Shown here: positions 44,120 to 57,200 of the stretch, piece by piece
How positions within the stretch are numbered: position 1 is the first letter of the stretch
How the letters are laid out: each line of letters starts with the position of its first letter
Assembly (NCBI GenBank): GCA_019279435.1
Contig: JAAALK010000284.1
Location: 24,110,390 to 24,174,389 of the forward strand
DNA from: Zizania palustris
Lineage: Eukaryota; Streptophyta; Magnoliopsida; Poales; Poaceae
Length of the DNA: 64,000 nucleotides
Reading direction: 5' to 3'
Translations under genes and position numbers: made by a program
Notes under the pieces: model-generated
Seen by the model: only the letters and a program-made list of their open reading frames with translations
Database searches by the model: none
What the model was told of the DNA's origin: nothing

Positions 44120-45186
44120 AACATGGTCTTCTTCCTACCCGCCGAATATCGGGCCATCACAGAAGATGACACAGAACAGGCCGATACGATGGCTCAGTTA
44201 GTGTTGGCTCCACAGCCAGCAATTTTTGACAAACTGGAATACCTTGAGCATCGGCACCTAAGACCTCTCTATATAAAATGATTGGTTAATGAGAAGCCAG
44301 TGTCCAAGATGATGATAGACAGAGGCGCGGCCATCAACTTGATGCCTTATGCCACCTTCCACAAGCTTGGTAAAATGCCTAAGGATCTCATTAGAACTAA
44401 TATGGTATTAAGGTACTTTGGCAACAACTTATTAGACATAATGAGAGTGTTGAATGCAGAACTGACGGTTGGCAGCAAGACGATGCCGACTACCTTTTTC
44501 ATCATAGAAGGAAAATGATCTTACAGTTTGTTGCTGTGACGTGATTGGATACATGCAAATTGTTGCGTCCCCTCGACAATGCACCAGAGCCTAGTACAAT
44601 GGGTCGGTGATCAAGTGGAGATAGTTCCCGCTGATAGATTGGTTAATATAGTTGTGATTGATTTATTAGTATGGGAGATAGAAGGAGTCGTCTGTCTGTC
44701 AGGAAAGGCTTGGGATGGAAACTTTCATGAAGTATTAGATAATGGTATCAACCCTATCAACAAGGAGCTGCCCAAGCTCGTACTATAAATATGATGCCAA
44801 AGAACGAAGGGTGGACTCGGTCAAGACTTTGCCACAACCGATGAACTATGGAAATGCAAACATCGAACACCGACGACAGACTGAGGCTATCCTTCGTAAG
44901 TACCCAGGTCCCTGATGAGACAAACATATTGAAGGAATCTACGTCAGAGATATGGGGAGAGGCCAAACGGGAGGTACTTAAAGAAATATTGAGAAATCAT
45001 TCGAACAAAACGTAAAGATCTACACATAGAAACAGTCGATATTGATGGTATCGCCTTCAGATGGTTGATGCAGAAGCATCACCCTTAGACATGAAATGCA
45101 AACAAGCTCAGTTCAAGACAAAGGGATCAATGATAATATATTACAAATGGGACAAATGTTCCATTGCAGAAATCATTGAGTTTATA
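44120..45186 (+). pseudogene. Protease and pre-RT of element F (degraded)
   Basis: After an NMVFFLPAEY-like linker, the 44282-44518 frame holds an aspartic-protease core, MMIDRGAAINLMPY. The expected active site D-G/S-A/G is altered to D-R-G, so the enzyme is probably dead. It is followed by a RDWIHAN-like motif and HQSLVQWVGDQVEIVPAD near 44540-44640. A HxLMVDAEASP-like segment near 45060 is where the RT region should begin, but the RT body does not follow. Confidence 0.65.
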
Positions 45187-45191
45187 TCAGG

Positions 45192-47056
45192 TCAAAGGAG
45201 TTCTTGGCGAATGGCTTCAATCACCTGCAGCCGAATGGTGTCGACGCTCTGAGGAATGGCCCGATCCTCTGCATCCGAACCAAGAACATATTGAATAAGA
45301 TGATGACGACATTGCGCGTGATGAACGGAATTAGTAAGCTGACGTTTCTGGGCTTCAACATGGGCCGGAAAGGAAGACAGGGCACCCTCCTTCTCGGGGA
45401 TCTCCGACCAAACCTTATCTAAGTCCAACACTTAATCGGCCTCCACAGTCCGCAACTGGTCAAGTTCCCGTGACACATACGATGAATCACCCTCAATGCG
45501 ATCCAAGAGAGCATCTTCAGTCATGATCGCCGCTCTATCCATCTTCATTTCCTCCAATAGCGATGGTCGGCTAGCTGGATCGGCTATCTGCTGCATGGCC
45601 CACTGCACCCTTGGCTGGTGAAATTCCAAGAAGGCGGCAGGCGTGAGAGCATCGACTAACTCCAATGTGAGGGAAGCTGAGATATCATCAAAATGATTCC
45701 TTATCGGATTCAAGTCGTTGACCAACACCTCAATCAAATTTGCCAGCTGACGCAGCAAATCCATTAAAACTTCCCTCACTTCCAAAGTCAGTGGAACAGT
45801 AGCCGATGGAGCAGCACTGGCAACCTCATCGACATCTAGGTACAAGTTGACGTTGAAGGAGAACTGATGGGTGAAAGAATAAGAAAACAAAAGAAGGTTA
45901 GATAAATAGAAAGAGATGCATGCCATCGTCAAAACAAGGGGACTCATGTCTGGTGACCGGATTGGAACGGCTGGCTGTGGAAAATCAGCAACAATGGGAG
46001 CTGAATCGACACCCTCCGTCATAACGACCTGGGGAGAAGGTGGGCGCTCCTCATAAGGATTATCCTGCTCGAGCATTGGTTACATCCAATGGTCGACATT
46101 AGACGCGTCGAAGACAATAAAAGAGAGACAAAGGATGAATAAGTAAAGATACCTAGCGAGCGGTGTCAACAACGATAGTCGATGCCTCGGGAGTGGTAAT
46201 AGCACCATATGACGCATTACCCCCAGCAGCATCGGCACCTTCAGGCATAGCCCCAGTGATGGCCACGCCCGTAGAAATGACATCTGTATTAGTCGATGCA
46301 TCTGGGCCAGTGGTGGCAACCTTCGACATATCAACAACCTCTATAGTAACTCCGACGGCCTTCACTGATTGAGAATCGTCTGACCAGCATGAGCCCTAGT
46401 GGATTGGCGTATGATCGGGGCCAACCCTTGGAATGTATCCCACTTACCTAGGTCGTGGGAGTAGGGGCACTGGTTCCCAAATTCGGGATGGCCGATACTG
46501 GTCCATATCGTATCGGCTGGCCACTGAAACTCAGTGAAAGCGCGTCAAGGTCATCCTCCTACGGGAAGAAAAGTTAAGCATATGAGAGGAAGATAATGAA
46601 ATCTAATGAAGGAATTGAAATACCCACCTTGGGTGTTACATCAGCTTCTCTTGGGGAAAGTCGCTGCCAATAGAGCATCAAAGGGCGGTTAAAGATGTGC
46701 TACTTCAACTCGTCCCACCATCGGTAGAAAGCAATCGAAGATGTATGGTAGGGAGTCCAAGAGGCAAAATAACTAGGAAGGATATCATCGGTCATATGAA
46801 ATAGGCGATCCCACTCCAGGGTATTCTTGACCTCCTCATGAGTCTGGATCCGATCAATGAAAAATAGGTGAGGAGGGAGTTGATCGAAGCCTAGTTGTCT
46901 AGCAAAGACCAACGGGTGATAGAACTCATAAGAGCCTTTTTGAAGATGGTCATTGGTGAAATTGATGGCAGAAGACAAGGGAGGATCGTGGCCATAAAAA
47001 TACGAAGGGACTCTTTTTCGCGGAACACCTCGGGGAGGATTAGCCAATGAGGGCAC
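45192..47056 (-). pseudogene. Antisense multi-exon frame of element F
   Basis: Coding potential runs on the minus strand, opposite to gag. Exon-like blocks: 47056-46625 (PSLANPPRGV, FYHPLVFARQLGFDQLPPHL, FYRWWDELK, one stop at 46700, then a GTGGGT donor); about 46560-46450 (EDDLDALSLSFSGQPIRY, ending at GTAAGT); 46365-46153 (Ala/Thr-rich); then 46076-45192 (Pro-rich start, then helical LLRQLANLIEVL and MKMDRAAIMTEDALLDRIEG), with one TAA at 45432. Splice-like GT/AG sites lie between blocks. I recognise no enzyme. It is of the type described as antisense ORFs in Tat-group gypsy elements or plant mobile-domain-like genes; its function is unknown. Confidence 0.5.
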
Positions 47057-47058
47057 TC

Positions 47059-48979
47059 TGAGAAGACATGTTAAATAGCGTGGGCCTCATGGCTCTAGAT
47101 GTGATGAGTCATTGTCAACGATAGTCAAAGAGGACTAAAGAAGAGAAGAGATCTGCTGTTTCATGGGCCGCGTGTGACTCAGGTACACGGGCAGCGAGCG
47201 ACGGTCGGGCTGAGAGAGCTGCGAAGTCGGGCTGGCCCAATCCGGGTACATGGGCCAGAAGCAGTAGAAGACCCACTGGGCTGTTGACCAGGATTGACTC
47301 AGGTACACGGGCGGTGAGTGATTGCCGGGCTGAGAGAGCTGCGGAATTGGGCCGGCCCAATCCGGGTACCTGGTGCAAAGTCGGTGGATGCTTTGCTAGT
47401 TTCGGCGCAAAACTGACAACCGTTGATTTTGTATCCGACTGTTCACAAGAGAAGCCGTAGTCGCTACGAAAGCTTAGCTTCCGGATAAGTCATCTGTATC
47501 TCTAGGCCCACAGTCAGTCAGTCAAGTCTGTAAAAAATCCTAAGGGCAGTTTAGTCTTTTCCTTTTATTCCTGCATCTGTAAAAAAACCCTAAGGGGCTG
47601 GTGGAATATTCTAGGTCATTGGGCAACCTATAAATAGGGCCCCAATCCCTAGGGTTGGACTACCCTTCCAGAATTTACTTTTCAATCATTTGGGTCATTT
47701 TTATTCTCTTGGTTCCATGTTCTCTCTCCTGTTTGTGAGCCGCCAGGAAGCTTCCCTCTGTTCACCGTGAGTTCATCTTGTCTCCGCATGGTTGAGGAAG
47801 TTTCTGTTCCTGCGTTTTGAGTGTGCAGCGTTTCGTGTGCAAGCCGTGAAGTTTTGATTTGCATGCGTCTAGTTTGTTCCTGAGTTAATGCTTCTCTGGA
47901 TGCTTCGTTGTGTTCTTCACGAGAGGAGTACTAGTTCATACTAGTTGCAAGTAGTACTACTACACTGTAGCAACAGTACAATAGTACTCAGGCTTTGCTT
48001 TTTCTGCGTAGCTTTTTGATCGAAGCAGACAAGACTGAATACCTTTTCTGGCTGTTTCTGGCGAAGCCCCTTCTCTCTGTTCGAAGTCCCTCAGCTCCGT
48101 GAGGCAGGCTTCAATCTGACATCCACGAAGGCTTCGTTTGTACTTCAGCTTCATTTTTGTACTGTGTTTCTCACTTCGAAGTACGCTTTGCACTCTGCCA
48201 GCCTCACATACTTCGACAGTCTTTGCGAAGGTGTTCTCAGAGTCGAGCTGTTCGAAGTGAATACTTCGTCAGGCTTCGGAGTTAGCTTCGAAGCTATTCT
48301 CACTGATAGACTTCGCTCAGTGTTTGCAGCTGTCTGTTCTGAAGGTCTTGAGGTGTTTGATCGAAGGTAGAGTATAGGCTTCGATTTTGGTTTCTCTGTT
48401 ACGTGTCAAGCTTCGCTACCCCTTCGAAGGTTGTTTGCTTTTGTGTGCTTGTTCGAAGCCTAGCCTTTGAAGTTCACTCTTCGAAGCAGGCTCCGACTCT
48501 GTCATACTTCGCTCTCAGTGACACTCGAACTAGTATAGACACCAAACCTTCGACTCCTGTTACAACAGCCTTCAATAGACTTCGTCCTCACCTTTGAACC
48601 AGGCTTCGCCCAGCGAAGCAGGCTTCGACCTCCGAAGCAGACCTCGACAGGCGAAGCAGGCTTCGCTGAGTTTCGAACAGGAGACAGATTTGAACAGTAA
48701 CTTCTCTTCTCACTCATTGTGTACCTAGATTGCTTTACTGAGAAATTTGTCTAGCCATGTCTTGAGTATTCTATCTATCTGTCTGGTAGCACTGCTTTTG
48801 TGTTTCTCTGATTTATCAACAGTTGCTTCTAGGCTAGATAGCTTTAGACTTAGGCTATCTGTTCATTCTTTGTTGTTCAGTCTTTAGAGGAGCGTTGGGT
48901 ATTGGGAGCAGGCCATTGATTCGAAAGAATTTTTAGGCGTCCATTCACCCCCCCTCTGGTCGCTACTTTCGGTCCTACA
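47059..48979 (+). repeat. 5' LTR of element D
   Basis: 1921 bp, TGAGAAGAC to TCCTACA. TATAAATA is at 47629-47636. The TTCGAA-rich segment is present (about 48070-48680), though with fewer perfect copies than in B. Confidence 0.9.
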
Positions 48980-48981
48980 AG

Positions 48982-48993
48982 TGGTATCAGAGC
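48982..48993 (+). other. Primer-binding site of element D
   Basis: TGGTATCAGAGC, 2 bases after the LTR, complementary to initiator-Met tRNA. Confidence 0.92.
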
Positions 48994-49044
48994 TTGGTTA
49001 GGTTTTTTCCATACCTTAACCGGTTCTAAACCCCAGTAGTGACC

Positions 49045-51328
49045 ATGACGTCTCCTGGCAAGGTCCCGTACTTGGAAGCCTATGGCTATAACTATTGGAA
49101 GACTCGCATGCGAGCCTATCTCATGAGCCAGGGTTCGGACATTTGGGACATTTGCGTTCACACCATGTTTGTCATATTGCTAGTCGCTGAGTATGGTACT
49201 GCTGGTATCATTGCTCAGCATCTGAGCAACAGTAAGGCTGTGAACATTCTTTTCTCTGGTTTAGGTCCCACTGAGTTTGAGCGTGTGAGCCATCTCTCCA
49301 CTGCGAGAGAGATCTGGGCTACCCTCAAGGCACACCATGAGGGAACAGCACAGGTCAAGGCTCGGCTCTATCAGACCTACCGGCGTGAATATGAGAATTT
49401 CACACAGAAGCCGGGTGAATCTGTTGAGGCTTTGTTTGGTCGTTTTCAGTCGATCATAAACAAGCTTCGGGACAACAAGGCTGAGGGTGCTCAGTTAGTC
49501 TCAGATCATGAGCAGGCGCTCAAGGTTCTCCATACCTTGGACCCAAAGATCTGGGAGATCAAGGTATCTTCTATCATTGAGAGTACTTCTTATGATACCT
49601 TGACCATTTCTGAGTTGTTTAGCAAGCTAAAGGCTACTGAGGTTGATCTCTAGCTGAGATCAAATCTCACTGGTTCTGGATCAAAATCTCTGGCCCTTGC
49701 TACACCTTCTGTTGATCTCTCTTCTGTGAGTTGTGCTGGGTTCTCTTTGATGTCTATCACTGAGGACCAACTAGAGTTGTTGGGTGATGATGATTTGTGT
49801 CTTTTTAACAACCGGGTGCGTCGTGTCTATGACAAGAGAATGTTCAAAAGACACGGCACAAAATCTGGATGCTTTGAGTGTGGTGATCCAGGACACTTCA
49901 TCGCCGACTGCCCCAAGCGCAATGGACACAAGAAGGGCACCGGTGGCAGCTTCCATGACTCCGGCAAGCACGACAGCTCTTCCTTCAACAAGGGCAAGCC
50001 GAAGACCAGATTCTTCAAGAAGGCCCTGAAATACTACCAACGAGAGAACAAGAAGCGTGACAAGGTCTTCTTCGCTGAAATGGAGAAGAACTACTCCAAG
50101 CGGTCCACGTCTTCTTCCTCTTCATCGAGCTCAAGCGATGAGGAGATCGCCATCAGGAAGGGGAAGGACAAGGATGATCCGACGGGCCTCTACTTCATGG
50201 CCTTCGGAGACAAGCCGAAGAGCCGCTCACACCAGCGCCGAAGATCCCGCAAGAGCTTTTGTTCAATGGCTCTTGGGGATAAGGAAGAAAAGAGCTCCTC
50301 CGACGACTCCGACGACGACGACAATGAAAAGGTATCATCCTATGAACGCGAAATCGTTGATTTACTTGAGAGCAATCGTCAGGAGTTAAAATATCGGGAA
50401 AAACTGCTTAGGGGGGCCAAGAAGAGGATAGATGAGTTAGAGAGTGAGCTTGCCGTAGCCAATGGCAGAATTGAGAGTCTATCTTCTTCCCCCTGCTTGG
50501 GTGTTAGCAGTGAGTGCCCGAAGTGTGAGGTGCTTCTGTGTGACCTGTCGACTCTAAAGTCCAGGTACACAGAAAGGGTTGATGAGAGGGATGCTTTGGC
50601 CACTGAGCTTGAAAGCGCTCAGCTGGAGCTGAAAGATACTCAAACCACTGTCGTCGCACCCTGTGTTGATTGCCCATCTCATCTAGCTACCGTAGCTAAG
50701 CTGAATTCCAAGGGCGATGAGCATTTGGGTGATTTGGAGAGGTTGAGAGCTGAGCTTGCGTAGACTAGGCTAGAACTTGAGACATTGTCAGTTCCACCCA
50801 CTGTCTGTGAGAACTGCCTGTCTCTTAGACTTGAGTTGATCAAGCTAAAAGCCGAGAAGTCTGTCCAGGTTGATAGCGAGTGTGAGACCTGCTTGTCTCA
50901 GGTAGAGGTTCTAGCTTCCTTGAGAGAGGAGCTAGCTGATTCTCAGAATGAGAACTTTTACCTTCGTTCTATCCTGAGTTGGATCAGTGCTAGAGAGCCA
51001 CAGCTCGGCATGATGATCCAGCAGTTCAAGAGGCAGGATGGGTTTGGGGTAGGTTACACCTACACAAAGGCTGACTTTGAGAGTGCCATTAGCCGGGCAG
51101 TGGAGTGGAGTAAAATGACTCCTGAGCAGAGATATCCTAAGACTCACTCCACTGAGTCTTCCCAGGCTTGTCAGCCCAAGGATGGAGTGATCCATGAACC
51201 ACCCAAAGCTCCACCCAAGAAACCTATCTGGGTTCCAAAGCCCAAACACCTCCACACTCCTCTAGACTCTCTTCCTGGACCATCTCAGCCCAAGAAGACA
51301 ACACCAAACACCACTAAGCCCAAGAACC
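49045..51328 (+). pseudogene. gag: gag of element D, 5' part (before insertion of G)
   Basis: Start ATG at 49045 (MTSPGKV). One frame is kept to the insertion point. Capsid-like domain to about 49650; CCHC knuckle CFECGDPGHFIADC near 49872-49913; Ser run plus DEE near 50105-50145; coiled-coil region about 50340-50990. Two premature stops, TAG 49651-49653 and TAG 50761-50763; B has CAG at both. Where B and A have a TAG (their 20243 and 9819), D keeps CAG at 50899. The frame is broken after CCCAAGAACC by element G. Confidence 0.9.
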
Positions 51329-54262
51329 TGTCACGCCCGAATTCAAAAAGAACTCGAACCTTTATTAATACTCAAAAATATCCAAACAACAAGATGTTCA
51401 TAAACCGACGACGCATAACGAAATTAAAACATAGTACGTAGCTCATGGGCTACACTTATTACAAACTCAAATAAATGCGGAAGCGAAACAAAAGTGCCTG
51501 AAGAACATCTCGATCCAAAAATCCGACACCTCGACTGGGTCGCTACTCCTGGACTTCATCCTCTTGATAATAAGCATCTAAAAAAAAGTAATCAACGGGG
51601 ATGAGTACAAAGGTACTCAACAAGCCACAGATATGCATATAATGAAGGCTAAATAACAAAGGAGCATATTCTAGGCTTGTTTGCATAAATGAGCATGTTT
51701 AATGTTGTTTAAGCTTTAGTGAGCAAAATTAAAATATGAATATAAAATGCTGAAGTAAATATGAGCAATAATTATCCACTACCTCGAGTTGCACACATGT
51801 GCCAACTCGCTCTTTCAACCCATTCCATCATGTTCAATGCTTTCACACACAAATGCAGAAATAAATGCTAACTGCGGAGAACATCACTAGGCTGCCCATG
51901 ACCGTGGGCACGGCTTTTCGAAAAGTTTATACTCTGATCAGAGGTGTACTACTTTACCCACAAGGCACAAACCCGGTGTGCACCAGGATACCACCACGGT
52001 ACCCTGACCAAGTTCATGCCAAAACCCATCATATGAATTGACTCAGCAAGAGGACAACCACACCAGGTTTCGCCCACGCTCCACTGAGATCTCACCCGAA
52101 AATCATGGGTAGACCCCGATTGGCAGACGTAGACCCCCTTTCATGCCTCGTCGGACCAAGCCACCACCTGGCACTCCGGGTTAAGTGAACTCGTCCCCTC
52201 CGCTCGGTGCATCAAGCTGAATCGACCCATACTTCGGATTAGGCCTTACCCATTAGACTTGTGGTCAGTACTGTTATGCTTCGCAACAGATCCCGTAGAC
52301 CTGTCCTTATAGTGCCCCGGGTGCGACTAACCAATGTTCGAGCTTGCACCCGGAACCCACCATGCTCAATGCAACACCATTCTCCAAGATTTCGAGTAAC
52401 ACAACTCAGAATCACAATGAGACGAGATATAACGAAGATATAGAGACGATCCACCTGTCTAGTAATAAATATAAATTTTAACGCTAGCAAGTGTGCCTCT
52501 ACTTTAGAGCACTAACTAATAAAGTTTATAAGGCGACAAGGAGAACGGAATACAAAGCATGGCTTAGGTTTGCACAACAGGGTTTGAACTAAACTTTAAC
52601 TAAATAATTAAAAGTGTAAACTAATGCATTTATTAGCCTATGGGTTTTAGCAATAATTAATAAAAATGGGTTCAACATGATCAACTATTTCCACGGAAAT
52701 GAATCTGTGACTTGCCTGGATCCTCGTAATACTGGTATGGATCTGCAGCAGGAAAAGATGACTCCTCGGTAGCCTCGACGTCGACTAGACACGCAAAACG
52801 AGGAAAACCAATTAAAAAAGTATAAAAACAGCATGAACAGTACAATTAAATGGCATGAAATTAAAGAGAATAATTTTCTGGATTTTCTAAAATTTGAATG
52901 GGCAAACTCCGAGTTAAAATGAATTTACTATGAATTTTTGAAGTTTAAAGGGTTTTCTGGAATTTTATAAATCATTTTTTTTGAAATTGAAACAGCCCTG
53001 GTCCACGGTGGACCGAACCCACCGCGCACCAAGCCACTGTTGGCGTGGACCGGGCCGTTCTGGGCCGCACGATCCGGATCAGACGGCTGGCGAGGAGGCG
53101 GGGGAGTTAATGAAAATCGACGGCCAGGATTGGCCGATACCGGTCAACCGGAGTCAAAGCCATCCGGGCCATTGGTTTCATCTTATAATCTTGGCCGTCC
53201 ACGCCAGATCCGACGGCCCACCACGAATCCGGCACCCACGCGGCACGGGGAAGCCAGGGGGCTTCTTCCCCGGCGCCGGCCGGACGGCGGTGAGCGGCGC
53301 ACGACGGCGGCGATCGACGGAACTCGCATCTAAGCGCAAAAATGGAACGAGTAGGAGAAGGGGAATCCGAGGATACCTAAGTGGGCGGCGGCGAGTGCTT
53401 GACGGCGGCCGGCGACAAGAAGAAGCGGTGAGCTCCTCGGGTTGGAGAGGGCGGCGGCGATTAGGCGACGGGGAAGCCAAGCCGAGGCGATGCCGGGGTA
53501 GGCCTCGCGACGGGGAACCCGAAGGGGTAGGTGGCGACGGCTAAGGTGGTGGCTAGCGGTGGCGGTTGGCAACTGGGTGCAGAAACAGAGCCGGTGGAGG
53601 CGAGCACGCGCAGGCGAATTCCGGCGAGGGGGAGGCGGGGGTGCGGCAATTGTAGATGGATTCGGGTGCGGCGCAATTTATAGAGGCCGAGCGAGGGGTT
53701 TTCGGGGGCCCTAGACGCATGCGGCGGCGACCGGCAGAAGCGGAGGAGGAGGTTGGGGGTGGCACGCGGCGAAGAGAAAAAAGGGGAAGGGATAAGGAAG
53801 GCGGGCCTGACATGCGGACCCGGGGCGGCAGTGAGCGCGCGAGAGCTGGCGGGTGGGACCCGCTGGCCAGAGAGGGAGAGGGGAGGGCTGCGAGCGGCGC
53901 CGACAAGAGGGGCCCACGGGTCAGAGAGAGGGGGCGCGCTAGCGGGCTGGACTGAGCCGGCCAGGGGGTTTGGGGGTTGCGGCCCACTAAAGGTTTTTAA
54001 TTATTTTTCAAATAAAAATAAATCAGGAAATTGGTTTTGAAGTTTAAAATATGAATTTGAATCTCAAAAATTTTGAAATAATTTTGTAAAATATTTCAAG
54101 GTGTCAGGATTCCTCCAAAATTATAAAAACTTTAAAATTCGAAATTTATCTCAATGTTTTAAATTGAAAGATCCTCTCCGCTTTTAGAAAATTTTGAATT
54201 CAAATTTGGTTTTAAAATTTCAAAATCTCAGGTTTGCAGTTAGTTTAAATACGGGTGTTACA
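51329..54262 (-). repeat. 3' LTR of element G (left side)
   Basis: On the plus strand it runs TGTCACGCCC to GGTGTTACA, that is TGTAACACC...GGGCGTGACA in the element's own direction. A GC-rich block (about 53000-53990) contains the minus-strand TATAAA (53677-53682). Overlapping open frames in that block are composition artefacts. Confidence 0.93.
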
Positions 54263-54274
54263 AACCTACCCCCC
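54263..54274 (-). other. Polypurine tract of element G
   Basis: The minus strand reads GGGGGGTAGGTT, directly after the gag-pol stop codon and directly before the LTR. Confidence 0.85.
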
Positions 54275-57200
54275 TTACAAAGAATCTCGTCCTCGAGATT
54301 CGAAACGTCCTTCGAATAATTCAGGGTGCGAAGCTTTGAGTTCATCCTCCTTTTCCGACGTCGCTTCTTCTGGCGAATGGTTACTCCACTGAACCTTGCA
54401 GAATTTAATGACTCGCCTCCTGGTAACCCGCTCTCTGGTACCCAGGATGCAGACAGGCTTCTCAACATAGGTTAGATCTTCTTGGATCTCAAGCTGCTGA
54501 TGATCGGCTTGCTCGGTAGGCACTCGAAGGCACTTCTTCAACTGTGACACATGAAACACATTGTGTATACCTGACAGAGATGCTGGCAGCTCTAACTCAT
54601 AAGCAACTTCTCCTAGGTGACCGATAACCAAGAAAGGGCCAACAAAGCGAGGTGCCAACTTTCCTCTCATGTTAAACCTCTGAGTACCACGGAGAGGGGT
54701 CACTCGAAGATAAACATGATCTCCTGCCTCGAATGACAAGTCTCGGCGACGATTGTCGGCATAACTCTTTTGACGGGACTGGGCTATTTTCAACCTGTCC
54801 TGAATAATCTTAACTTTGGCTTCAGCTTCTCGAAGAATATTTGTCCCAAAAACTTGACTTTCTCAGGTCTGATCCCAAAGCAAAGGGGTTCTGCACTTGC
54901 GACCATATAGAGCCTCAAATGGCGACATCTGCAGACTGGCCTGATAACTATTATTATAGGTGAACTCAGCATAAGGCAAATTTTTATCCCAAGATCCTCC
55001 AAAATCTATAGCACAAGCCCTCAACATATCCTCTAGTATCTGATTGACTCTTTCTGTTTGACCATCTGTTTGAGGATGATACGCGGTACTGAAATTCAAC
55101 CGGGTACCAAGCTCTTCTTGCAGATTTTTCCAAAACTTTGAAGTGAACTGACTTCCTCTGTCGGAGACGATCTTCTTTGGAACACCGTGCAAACACACTA
55201 TCCTGGCCATATACAACTCTGCCAACTTGGGACCGCTGTATGTCGTTTTAACTGCTATAAAGTGAGCCACTTTAGTCAAGCGATCAATAATCACCCATAT
55301 CGAATCATAACCTGCTTGAGTCATGGGTAAGCCAGTAATAAAGTCCATACCAACTTCTTCCCACTTCCACTTGGGAACCTTAAGAGGCTGCAACAATCCT
55401 GCTGGTCTCTGATGTTCTGCTTTGACTCGCTGACAAGTATCACACATCGACACATACTCGGCAATCTCTCTTTTCATACTAACCCACCAATACTTCTCTT
55501 TCAAATCTTGATACATCTTTGTACTTCCGGGATGGATAGAGTACAAAGTGTCATGAGCTTCTTTCAAGATGGTGGTCTTCAACTCTGGCTTATCCGGCAC
55601 ACAGAGATGATTTCCAAACCAGATTGTTCCCATTTCATCTTCCGAGAACCCTGGGGCTTTCCCTTTCCTCATATTTTTCTTAATGTCAGCGATATCGGGG
55701 TCTTCCTTTTGCGCTTCACGAATCTGTCCTTCTAATGCTGGTTTTGCCTCGAGCGTAGCAAGATATGCTCGAGTAGTAATCCCCAAATTCAATCTTTCCA
55801 TTTCTTTACATAGCATAGGAGCTTCTTCAAGCATAGCCACGGCGTTGCAGTATCCCTTGCGACTCAAAGCGTCGGCTACCACATTAGCCTTGCCCGGATG
55901 GTAATGAATGCCCATATCATAATCCTTAATCAGCTCTAACCATCTTCTTTGCCTGAGGTTCAAATCTGGCTGAGTGAATATATACTTTAGACTCTTATGA
56001 TCTGTGAACACTTCACACCTGTTGCCAACGAGATAATGCCTCCAAATTTTCAATGCATGCACTACGGCTGCTAACTCCAAATCATGAGTAGGATAATTCT
56101 GCTCGTGCGGTCGAAGCTGGCGAGAGGCGTAGGATACAACCTTTCCGTCCTGCATCAACACACAACCAAGCCCTAGGCGAGAAGCATCACAATACACATG
56201 AAAGTCCCTTCGAATATCTGGCAAAGTCAACACTGGTGCTGAAACTAGCTTCTTCTTTAGAGTATGAAAACTTTCCTCACATTCTGGTGTCCACTTGAAC
56301 TTTACGTCTTTTTGCAATAGTCTCGTCATGGGTTTAGCAATTTTAGAGAAGTTCTCAATGAATCGGCGGTAGTAACCCGCCAATCCAAGAAAACTCCGGA
56401 TCTCTGACACTGATGTAGGCTGCAGCCAGTCGGTGACGGCTTCAACAGTGACGGGGTCTACGGCGATTCTTGAGGCTGATATAACATGACCCAGAAACTT
56501 CACTTTTGATGCCCAGAAATCACACTTGCTATACTTGGCATACAATTGCTGCTCTCTTAACTTTCCCAAAGTCAGACGGAGATGTGCTTCATGATCTTCT
56601 GGCGTCTTTGAGTATATTAAAATGTCATCAATGAACACCACAATGAACTTGTCCAGAAGCTCCATAAAGATGTTGTTCATCATGTTCATGAAGAAAGCTG
56701 GAGCGTTAGTGAGTCCAAACGACATGACAGTATACTCATACAAGCCATACCTGGAGGTGAAGGCGGTTTTTGGAATGTCCTCCTCTCGGATCCTCAATTG
56801 ATGATAACCCGATCGGAGATCCACTTTAGAGAAAACATAGGCTCCCTTCAGCTGGTCGAACAAGTCATCAATCCAAGGCAACAGATACTTGTTCTTAATA
56901 GTGACCTCATTCAAGGCCCTGTAATCAACACACATTCTCTTTGTCTTATCCTTCTTCATGGCAAAGATTACCGGTGCTCCCCAAGGCGAAGTACTCGGTC
57001 TGATATACCCTTTCTGCTCAAGGTCTTCAATATTCTGCTTCACTTCTGCTAGCTCATTAGCGGCCATTCGATACGGACACTTTGAGATAGGAGTGGTCCC
57101 TGGCACAAGATCGATTCTGAACTCGATGTCCCTCTTCGGTGGCATACCAGGCAGATCTTCAGGAAAAACATCCATGAACTCGCAAACAACTGGCACTTCT

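Larger units (their letters stand above)
41700..47058 (+). mobile_element. Element F: Ty3/gypsy remnant (Tat/Retand-like)
   Basis: LTR-like sequence with TATA at the left, degraded gag, protease and the start of the pre-RT region on the plus strand, then a jump at about 45187 to a minus-strand, multi-exon frame. RT, RNase H and integrase are missing, presumably by deletion. The combination of this gag type, protease close to RT, and an antisense frame near the 3' end is known for Tat-lineage gypsy elements of grasses. Element D is inserted at 47059. Confidence 0.65.

Noticed and set aside
53000..53990. Several open frames of 60-190 codons on both strands (also 60900-61950)
   Set aside because: They lie in the GC-rich part of the LTRs of G, occur in all frames, and are Arg/Pro/Gly-rich translations of composition. 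No domain or conserved start.
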